The notes under the pieces are model-generated. The model was not told where the DNA came from. It did not search any database and saw nothing but the letters and a program-made list of their open reading frames with translations. A DNA stretch of 11,327 nt from contig JACZSS010000028.1 of NCBI GenBank assembly GCA_022574115.1, positions 1 to 11,327 on the forward strand, in the 5' to 3' direction. Below, one piece after another: positions 6,152 through 11,327 of the stretch. A program made the translations under genes and the position numbers. The DNA is from Candidatus Heimdallarchaeota archaeon. GTDB lineage: Archaea; Asgardarchaeota; Heimdallarchaeia; Heimdallarchaeales; Kariarchaeaceae. Positions within the stretch are counted from its first letter, which is position 1, and every line of letters begins with the position of its first letter.

Positions 6152-6160
6152 AAAAAAAAA
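6152..6160 (-). terminator. T9 tract downstream of the small secreted protein gene
   Basis: Nine consecutive A on the plus strand form a T9 run on the minus strand, 40 bases after the stop of the gene at 6200-6463. Archaeal intrinsic termination uses such T-tracts without a required hairpin. It also immediately precedes the GTG of the next small frame, so it could instead be coding. Confidence 0.3.
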
Positions 6161-6199
6161 TCTGATAAGTTGCGATGTGTAATAATAACTGGAGAAAAT

Positions 6200-6463
6200 T
6201 TAACAACCAGGAGGATTATATATCCCTCGAACGTGGTGGGCATAACCATTAGAACTATGAGCTCTGATGTTTTGAGCAACATGGTCTGGGATGTTATCCG
6301 TCGGACAATCCTTGGTTGAGAAGTCGTCGCCTTCAGACAGACTTCTGGCTTGGGTTGGGATAGCAGTAGAGGTCAAGCTAATCATAGCGAGCATCATAAA
6401 CGCAATCGCCAATAGTCTCTTGGTCATCATAAATAACATATGGGAGTGGTGAGATTTAAACAT
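6200..6463 (-). CDS. Small secreted protein with signal peptide
   Basis: An 87-residue protein. A Met-rich N-terminus (MFKSHHSHMLFMMTKR) is followed by a hydrophobic core (L-L-A-I-A-F-M-M-L-A-M-I-S-L) and an A-x-A-type cleavage site T-Q-A before R-S, near residues 38-40. The signal peptide would be more typical in length if translation began at Met9 or Met13; none of these starts has a Shine-Dalgarno site. The mature part of about 47 residues contains C53 and a C-terminal Cys (N-P-P-G-C), several His, and no recognisable domain; a single disulphide is possible. It stands alone between the oxidoreductase operon and the small coiled-coil gene. The frame continues open beyond its stop into the next frame, which could be coincidence. 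Function unknown. Confidence 0.55.
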   Translation of the reverse strand: MFKSHHSHMLFMMTKRLLAIAFMMLAMISLTSTAIPTQARSLSEGDDFSTKDCPTDNIPDHVAQNIRAHSSNGYAHHVRGIYNPPGC

Positions 6464-6633
6464 GATCGGGGAGACTTTCTCTAGAAAAAGTATTCAGCAT
6501 ATTGAACAAGTAAGTTTTAATTATCTTACTGTCCGCTCGTGCTCCACGATTGATGGAATTCAGAAAATATCAATTTAGGTTACCAAATTTATAGAATAGG
6601 GATTTTAGATTATTTCTTCTCATTGTTAAGCCG

Positions 6634-7530
6634 TTATCTAAAATCAGCCAATATTTTGTTTCGGGTTTCTGGATCAATTTTAAGCGCTCCGCGTGTTATT
6701 ACGTTGCCAAATTTTTGAATTGTTGGATCTAGTTCTTCATAAGTTGGTTTCTGGGTTTGATAGAATATACCAATGGGGATTTGTCCACTAAAATCTTCGT
6801 CCGCTTTGGTTAAAGCCGCAATTTTGTCTGAAGTATCGTGATCAGAATCAGGTGCATTAAGATCATACACTCTCTCCTTAAACCAATCATAGGTATTGAC
6901 TTTGTTGAAGGTCACACAAGGGCTTAAGGCGTCTATAAATGCAAATCCTTTGTGTTCAAGAGCTGCTTGCATAATTGATTCAAACTGTTTCCCCTCCTTT
7001 GAGAAAGTTCTGGCAACAAAAGTTGCACCTGCACTTATCGCTAATTGAACTGGACTAATGGGATGTTCAATGTTCCCGTAAGGTGTTGATCTAGTCTTAC
7101 GATCCATGGTCGACGTGGGACTTGCTTGATTGACCGTGAGGCCATAGACCTGATTATCCATTATGAGGTACGTTATGTCCATGTTGCGTCTGGCGGCATG
7201 AAGAAAGCCACCCATACCAATGGCAAGTCCGTCTCCATCTCCTCCTGCAACGATTACATTGAGATCCGGATTTGATAATTTAATCCCTTGTGCCACAGGT
7301 TGCGATCTCCCGTGTAGGGTGTGAATTCCGTATCCACCTACAAAGTGGGGAAAATTCGAACTGCATCCTATTCCGGATACAATTACTGTATCTTTGGGTT
7401 GCCACTGAGTGTTCACCAGTGCTTTTCTTGTTGCAGACAATACACCAAAATCGCCACATCCTGGACACCAAGTTGGTCGGTGTGATTGCCAATCTTTGCT
7501 AGTTACTCGTAATTCTACAGTTTCAGTCAT
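6634..7530 (-). CDS. korB: 2-oxoacid:ferredoxin oxidoreductase, beta subunit
   Basis: A 298-residue TPP- and [4Fe-4S]-binding subunit of normal length. The N-terminal W-C-P-G-C-G (C22, C25), G-I-G-C-S-S (C56) and S-P-C-V-T (C205) supply the four cysteine ligands of the cluster. G-D-G-D at 97-100 with N126 in M-D-N-Q-V-Y-G-L-T forms the TPP-Mg site. With the fused partner it catalyses CoA-dependent oxidative decarboxylation of a 2-oxoacid to acyl-CoA, reducing ferredoxin in the cytoplasm. Archaeal two-subunit enzymes of this kind often accept both pyruvate and 2-oxoglutarate, so the kor symbol is provisional. The ATG overlaps the alpha stop by 4 bases (ATGA) and has GGAGG 9 bases upstream within the alpha gene, indicating translational coupling and equal dosage. 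Confidence 0.93.
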   Translation of the reverse strand: MTETVELRVTSKDWQSHRPTWCPGCGDFGVLSATRKALVNTQWQPKDTVIVSGIGCSSNFPHFVGGYGIHTLHGRSQPVAQGIKLSNPDLNVIVAGGDGDGLAIGMGGFLHAARRNMDITYLIMDNQVYGLTVNQASPTSTMDRKTRSTPYGNIEHPISPVQLAISAGATFVARTFSKEGKQFESIMQAALEHKGFAFIDALSPCVTFNKVNTYDWFKERVYDLNAPDSDHDTSDKIAALTKADEDFSGQIPIGIFYQTQKPTYEELDPTIQKFGNVITRGALKIDPETRNKILADFR

Positions 7531-9323
7531 TGTTGTAATCCTCCGTTCATAAATTGCTCAATTGCTCCCCGTACTTCTCTTGGAAGTATGTACTCACCCT
7601 CATATCGTAAATATTTATCTTTAATCTCAAATCCAGTCTCTCCTCTAATATATCTCATCATTTGACCCGTATAATTTGCCTCCACGCCTAGGATCTTGAC
7701 TCCTGCAGATTCATAGGCTCGTAGAATTTCTCCAACTTCCTTTCCATGAAAGGGTAAAATGTACTTGATGTTGAGACTAGCACCTTTAACTCCATCTGCT
7801 TCTGCTTGAGTTAGAGCTTCCCGAACTGTATCTCTGCTTGAGCCCCAACTTACAACTAATAAATTAGCCTCATCAGGACCAGGTCCCCACACTTCGGGTG
7901 GGGGTAATTCTTTGAGCAAACCATCCATTTTCTTCATCCGTTTTTTCATTTGTTGAATTCGGACCTCTATGGCTTCAGGAAATCCAGCCCGTTTGTCAGA
8001 GACAAGAGCGCCGTCTTCATCATGTTCATCCGATCCTGCATCGTGCATGCCATTGGCGACACCAGGTATGACCCGAGGGGAGATGCCGTCATCAGTTAAT
8101 TTGTACCGTAAGTAAGGTAATTCGTCGTCTGCGATGTCCTCAGTAATAAGTTTCCCGCGTTCAATTGGGATACGATCAAAATCGAGACCGTCAAGTGTTT
8201 CAAAATGCTCACCCATATACAGGTCTGATGCAATAATGACTGGCATCTGATATTTTTCTGCGATATTAAGGGATTCTTGTCCAAGATAAAAACCATCTGC
8301 GATACCTTCTTGTGCAATAATTGCTCTGGGGAAATCACCTTGGGATGCACCCAGCATCTGATTAAGGTCTCCTTGCTCGGTTTTGGTTGGCAAACCAGTC
8401 GACGGTCCACCTCGAGCTACCTCGATAAATACAACAGGGGCTTCAATTATCGAAGCAAATCCAATTGCTTCAGACATCAGAGCAAACCCACCCCCACTAG
8501 TGCCGCAGGCTGAACGAGCTCCAGCAAAGGCTGCTCCAACAGCATAATTAGAAACATTAATTTCATCTTCCATTTGTTTAACAATACATCCAGACAGAGG
8601 TCCATAAGTAGCAAGAAATGATCCCACCGGTGTAGCCGGTGTCATAGGATACCAAGAATAGCTTTGAAGGCCTCCGTTAAGCATACCTAGAGCCAAGGTT
8701 TCATTTCCACCGATGTATATTCCATCTTTAGATCTATCAAACACCACTGAATGTTCAACTTTTGAGGTATTTTCTTCGACCCAGCTATAGCCAGCTCGTG
8801 CAGCCTCAAGATTGATTTGAACTACTTTATCTCCTTTCCGTTGGAAGAAGCCTTTGAGCATGGTTTCATGCACTTCAAGTTCAAGGCCATACATTGCCAC
8901 AACTGCACCCACAAATACGGTGTTGTAAAGAATCTTTATCGATGAATCAATATCACGCGCCATTTGCATAGCGGGAATATCGATCAATGTTACTCCTTCC
9001 GGTACCTCTGGATCCTTAATTCTGAATCCTTTGGAATCGTAGAGCACCTTACCCCCAGCTTTCATCATAGGCATGACATCCGCAATGAAACTGTCTGGTC
9101 TAATTGCGACCATCACATCTATGTAATCCGCTGGAGCCCTTACATCCCCGGTATTTGCACGAATTGAGTAACTGACGTGACCACCGCGAATAATTGATTG
9201 ATACGATCTTGCTCCGTGAACTTTAAGACCTGAACGAGTCAATATTTTGGCTAAAGTGTCCCCAGAACTGAAGATACCGTCTCCATTTTGCCCAGATAAC
9301 CTAATACTTATTTGATCTAACAC
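7527..9323 (-). CDS. korA: 2-oxoacid:ferredoxin oxidoreductase, fused gamma-alpha subunit
   Basis: A 598-residue fusion. Residues 1-190 are the gamma domain: S-G-Q-N-G-D-G-I-F-S-S-G-D at 10-22, then R-S-Y-Q-S-I-I-R-G-G-H-V at 39-50. The alpha (pyrimidine-binding) domain begins near 205 with G-N-E-T-L-A-L-G. It carries Y-P-M-T-P-A-T (225-231, substrate-pocket Thr), M-E-D-E-I (251-255), G-T-S-G-G-G-F-A-L-M-S-E (274-285) and G-P-S-T-G-L-P-T-K-T-E-Q-G-D-L (306-320). The C-terminal domain has V-E-A-N-Y-T-G-Q (547-554). The charged 395-470 linker with D-G-I-S-P-R-V-I-P-G is normal for this subgroup. There is no ferredoxin-type delta domain, so an external ferredoxin is the acceptor. The start is GTG at 9321-9323, with GGAG at 9335-9338. 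The Y-P-M-T-P-A-T motif differs from the commonly cited Y-P-I-T-P, which may affect substrate range. Confidence 0.93.
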   Translation of the reverse strand: MLDQISIRLSGQNGDGIFSSGDTLAKILTRSGLKVHGARSYQSIIRGGHVSYSIRANTGDVRAPADYIDVMVAIRPDSFIADVMPMMKAGGKVLYDSKGFRIKDPEVPEGVTLIDIPAMQMARDIDSSIKILYNTVFVGAVVAMYGLELEVHETMLKGFFQRKGDKVVQINLEAARAGYSWVEENTSKVEHSVVFDRSKDGIYIGGNETLALGMLNGGLQSYSWYPMTPATPVGSFLATYGPLSGCIVKQMEDEINVSNYAVGAAFAGARSACGTSGGGFALMSEAIGFASIIEAPVVFIEVARGGPSTGLPTKTEQGDLNQMLGASQGDFPRAIIAQEGIADGFYLGQESLNIAEKYQMPVIIASDLYMGEHFETLDGLDFDRIPIERGKLITEDIADDELPYLRYKLTDDGISPRVIPGVANGMHDAGSDEHDEDGALVSDKRAGFPEAIEVRIQQMKKRMKKMDGLLKELPPPEVWGPGPDEANLLVVSWGSSRDTVREALTQAEADGVKGASLNIKYILPFHGKEVGEILRAYESAGVKILGVEANYTGQMMRYIRGETGFEIKDKYLRYEGEYILPREVRGAIEQFMNGGLQQ

Positions 9324-9346
9324 AGAAAATTTTACTCCAATTTAGA

Positions 9347-9358
9347 ATTTATAATTTT
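9347..9358 (-). promoter_or_regulatory. Candidate TATA box for the oxidoreductase operon
   Basis: Minus-strand AAATTATAAATT is centred about 30 bases before the GTG start. If used as an archaeal TATA box, the transcript would begin within a few bases of the GTG and omit the GGAG at 9335-9338. Either initiation is leaderless or a more distal promoter (for example the AT-rich 9377-9396) is used with that ribosome site. Confidence 0.3.
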
Positions 9359-9410
9359 GTACTCGACATGTGGTATCTAAAATTTGTTTAATAGGCACCC
9401 TAGTTGTATC

Positions 9411-9418
9411 AAAAAAAA
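9411..9418 (-). terminator. T8 tract downstream of the lipocalin-like gene
   Basis: Eight A on the plus strand give a T8 run on the minus strand about 150 bases past the stop at 9566, in the 242-base gap before the oxidoreductase operon. This is consistent with an archaeal T-tract terminator separating the two units. Confidence 0.3.
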
Positions 9419-9565
9419 GAGCATGTAAAGCGATTTTGACGCTGTTTTTCAGATCTTAGAATTTATCTACCTACAATTACCCCTTCTCGTTAATTCACAG
9501 CATTTATCCGTAAAATTAGTGAAATCATGTAAAGAATTTAGAAATTAGATGGACTAGGTTTTTGT

Positions 9566-10717
9566 TTACAGACTCATACCCCAACAATACTCCATATTTC
9601 CCCAGCCTTTGCCGATAACCTTCATATTGAGGGGTTTTCCATCGATTTTCCCTGTCATTTTTACTACTTCTATCATATATTCGTTATAATTGAATTTTGT
9701 TTGCCATAATCTCTGAAATATTCGACGATCAAGCAAAAATTGAGCATGATTGTGCGATCGATAGCGTAATAAAATTTTGTCTCCATTCAACGATTCAGCT
9801 TTCACGATAAAGTTTGGATGATCATTGCCATTTTTTTCAGGGTAGACACGAGCTCGGTCAAATCCGGTCGTTTCACCTGTTTTAGCATCATGAAAATATG
9901 CCGTACCGCCGAGAGGGATGATCATTCGTTCCATCCACTGTGGGTAAAAATAGTAGTCCCTGCGGATTGCTTGAAGACCCATATATGGTACAAAAGCAGA
10001 AAAGAGAGAGCCATTTTCGAACAAGGAAATATTCCAAAACCACGGAAACATTGGCACGTTCATAAGTACTCTTTGGAAGTAAGCGTGACCTTCGAGGGTT
10101 TCTTTGCCAGATGGACTCGTGAAGGTTCCCTTAAACGAAGCTTTTCGCCACGCAACTAAATTGGTTCCGCCTAGTTTTCCATTGTTGGGACCTCGAACGT
10201 CTATTAGATTGGGCACTTCAACCGGGTTTAATCCTGCATTCCAGATCGTAAACTTGGCAGATCCTTTTTTTCCTACAAAATTCGCTTCAATCGAATATTT
10301 ATCATCGACTTTTCCTTGAAGCGTAGCCCCGTAGGAATTGCCATCTTTATGGGTTTCCCATGCCTCTAGCCGTTGCTGCTCATAATCGAGGGTGGCCAGA
10401 GCTGGTTGATGTACGACCTGCTCATGGACATGGGTGCCGTCGTTGATCCAACCGACAACCGTTGTCATAAACTGCTCAATCTTACCTTTCCTACGATTAG
10501 GGTCAAACCCTTTCTGCCAAGTAGAATTCACCTTGATCTCGGATCCTGTGCGGGATGCATAGGTAAACATTAGTTGTTTGGGACCATATCCCTTCTCCTG
10601 TCTTGGAAGGAGGAGGAAAAACCACCATGAGGAACTGGACCAATTTTGTAATTCTGCGTGGTGAGTCCAAATATCCTTGAATGCGATGCTCGGATCATGT
10701 GTGATAGTTGATCTCAT
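9566..10717 (-). CDS. Uncharacterised protein, possibly lipocalin-like (CrtC/AttH-type)
   Basis: A 383-residue soluble-looking protein without signal peptide or transmembrane segments, rich in W, F, Y and predicted beta strand. The two-part layout, with G-H-A-Y-F-Q (210-215) leading into P-W-F-W-N-I-S-L-F-E-N-G-S (225-237), recalls the double-lipocalin fold of carotenoid hydratase CrtC and AttH proteins (G-x-A-W... then W-x-W-x-x-L-x-L-x-x-G). The conserved-looking C-terminus is G-K-G-W-G-N-M-E-Y-C-W-G. The early segment has H-H-A-E-L-Q-N-W and S-S-W-W-F-F-L-L-L-P. If the fold is right, the ligand would be a hydrophobic isoprenoid or lipid; this is a weak inference and no catalytic residues can be assigned. 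The start is ATG with GAGAGAGG at 10725-10732 about 7 bases upstream, and an AT-rich TATA candidate at 10754-10766. It is transcribed divergently from the response regulator. Confidence 0.6.
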   Translation of the reverse strand: MRSTITHDPSIAFKDIWTHHAELQNWSSSSWWFFLLLPRQEKGYGPKQLMFTYASRTGSEIKVNSTWQKGFDPNRRKGKIEQFMTTVVGWINDGTHVHEQVVHQPALATLDYEQQRLEAWETHKDGNSYGATLQGKVDDKYSIEANFVGKKGSAKFTIWNAGLNPVEVPNLIDVRGPNNGKLGGTNLVAWRKASFKGTFTSPSGKETLEGHAYFQRVLMNVPMFPWFWNISLFENGSLFSAFVPYMGLQAIRRDYYFYPQWMERMIIPLGGTAYFHDAKTGETTGFDRARVYPEKNGNDHPNFIVKAESLNGDKILLRYRSHNHAQFLLDRRIFQRLWQTKFNYNEYMIEVVKMTGKIDGKPLNMKVIGKGWGNMEYCWGMSL

Positions 10718-10753
10718 ATTCGTTCCTCTCTCAGTTTGAGAATTTGAGAAGAG

Positions 10754-10766
10754 TTTTATTTATTTT
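10754..10766 (-). promoter_or_regulatory. Candidate TATA box for the 383-residue protein gene
   Basis: Minus-strand AAAATAAATAAAA is centred about 43 bases before the ATG. It would give a leader of about 17 bases that includes the GAGAGAGG ribosome site at 10725-10732. Confidence 0.35.
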
Positions 10767-10797
10767 GTTATTACTATTGTTAACTTTGAGTCGGTAC

Positions 10798-10811
10798 AGG
10801 CATTTATGCCT
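10798..10811. promoter_or_regulatory. Inverted repeat AGGCAT-TT-ATGCCT in the divergent intergenic region
   Basis: Perfect 6-base arms with a 2-base spacer lie between the two divergent starts (10717 and 10942), about 35 bases beyond the minus-strand TATA candidate. The size and position suit an operator for a dimeric regulator. Only one copy was noticed. Confidence 0.35.
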
Positions 10812-10908
10812 TCCCCAACTCGTATCATATTCAATTGAGCTATAGAACCGTCTCAAAGTGTATATTTCGGTAAATTAATTAAAATTGCTTTCCGTAATTT
10901 GTGTATAA

Positions 10909-10916
10909 TTTATAAA
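10909..10916 (+). promoter_or_regulatory. Candidate TATA box for the response regulator gene
   Basis: TTTATAAA is centred about 30 bases before ATG 10942, predicting a transcript that starts within a few bases of the ATG. A GGAG at 10917-10920 is 21 bases from the start, too far to act as its Shine-Dalgarno, which supports leaderless or near-leaderless initiation. Confidence 0.4.
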
Positions 10917-10941
10917 GGAGTTCCTCATTACATATAGATGG

Positions 10942-11327
10942 ATGTCGGAGGAGCAACTGGTTGATGAAACTGATAACAATTCAATCCATTCAACTTTAGT
11001 TGCAAAGAAGAATATTCTCATCATCGACGATGATATCGAATTTACTATGGCAATAGCCCGAACTCTTCAAGATCTCTACAAGGTGGACATCGCCAATACA
11101 CTCAAAGTAGCAGCCCAAAAACTCACGTTAAAAGAGTTCCCAGTAATTTTGCTTGATTATGACTTTGGAGAAGAAATTAACGGAATTAATTTTTCTAATT
11201 ATATCAAACAACTCTATCCACTATCCCATGTGATTATGGCAACTGGTTACCTAGACTATGATATTGCTAAGGAGGCATTAAACAATGGCTCGGTAAATTA
11301 TTTCATGACCAAACCGATTGATACTGA
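10942..11327 (+). CDS. Response regulator receiver-domain protein, partial (runs off right edge)
   Basis: 128 codons are visible. After a 23-residue polar N-terminal tail, the receiver domain begins with K-N-I-L-I-I-D-D-D (acidic pocket D29-D31). The phospho-acceptor is D72 in V-I-L-L-D-Y-D-F-G. The signalling Thr is T101 in M-A-T-G-Y, and the conserved Lys is K124 in M-T-K-P-I-D. All key residues are present, so phosphorylation by a histidine kinase is expected; the output domain, if any, lies outside the window. The start is chosen as ATG 10942-10944 in MSEEQLVDET. An ATG four bases earlier opens only an eight-codon frame. An in-frame TAA at 10906-10908 limits upstream extension. It is divergent from the 383-residue protein gene and shares its intergenic region. 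Confidence 0.9.
   Translation, partial: MSEEQLVDETDNNSIHSTLVAKKNILIIDDDIEFTMAIARTLQDLYKVDIANTLKVAAQKLTLKEFPVILLDYDFGEEINGINFSNYIKQLYPLSHVIMATGYLDYDIAKEALNNGSVNYFMTKPIDT

Noticed and set aside
10938..10964. ATG at 10938 as the response regulator start
   Set aside because: It is in another frame and ends at a TGA after eight codons; the frame of ATG 10942 carries the receiver domain.
1..11327. CRISPR array, tRNA, rRNA, insertion sequence or transposase
   Set aside because: No regularly spaced palindromic repeats, RNA gene folds, terminal inverted repeats or transposase motifs were found by eye on either strand.

Overview
This 11.3 kb window is AT-rich (roughly 40% G+C by eye). Nearly all genes lie on the minus strand; the one clear plus-strand gene is a partial response regulator at the right edge. 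The source is probably an uncultivated archaeon. The evidence is TATA-like boxes about 25-40 bases before several starts, very short or absent leaders, a fused gamma-alpha plus beta 2-oxoacid:ferredoxin oxidoreductase of the type common in archaea, and a membrane protein with a C-terminal zinc ribbon. This is inference: no rRNA, tRNA or taxon-defining gene is present, and a bacterial source is not excluded.

Layout from left to right. Positions 1-208 (minus) encode a Gly/Thr-rich repeat protein resembling phage tail fibres. It meets, without a clean gene boundary, the first 39 codons of a class III cyclase-like DUF2652 gene (199-315); this looks like a chimeric junction. Positions 316-653 hold no gene. 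Positions 654-2674 hold two translationally coupled extended short-chain dehydrogenases, preceded by a nine-codon leader ORF that itself overlaps the first gene. Positions 3008-3979 hold a second DUF2652 gene fused to an SRPBCC domain, broken by three frameshifts. Next come a four-helix zinc-ribbon membrane protein (4117-4665), a small membrane/coiled-coil gene with an in-frame stop (4836-5147), an SRPBCC protein with a TTG start (5303-5752), a possible relic of the oxidoreductase beta-subunit 3' end (5949-5988), a second small coiled-coil gene (6011-6151) and a small secreted protein (6200-6463). The intact two-gene oxidoreductase operon occupies 6634-9323. A 383-residue lipocalin-like (CrtC/AttH-like) candidate lies at 9566-10717. 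A divergent intergenic region leads to the response regulator, which runs off the right edge.

Functionally, the oxidoreductase operon is the only confidently assigned metabolic unit: oxidative decarboxylation of a 2-oxoacid to an acyl-CoA with reduction of ferredoxin. The SDR pair probably modifies a sugar nucleotide, lipid or sterol/isoprenoid-like substrate. The 2.9-6.2 kb stretch between the two operons looks like a zone of duplication and decay: duplicated cyclase-like genes, duplicated small coiled-coil genes, frameshifts, a premature stop and a possible gene-tail relic. The alternative for several of these is assembly or sequencing error, and raw reads would tell the two apart.
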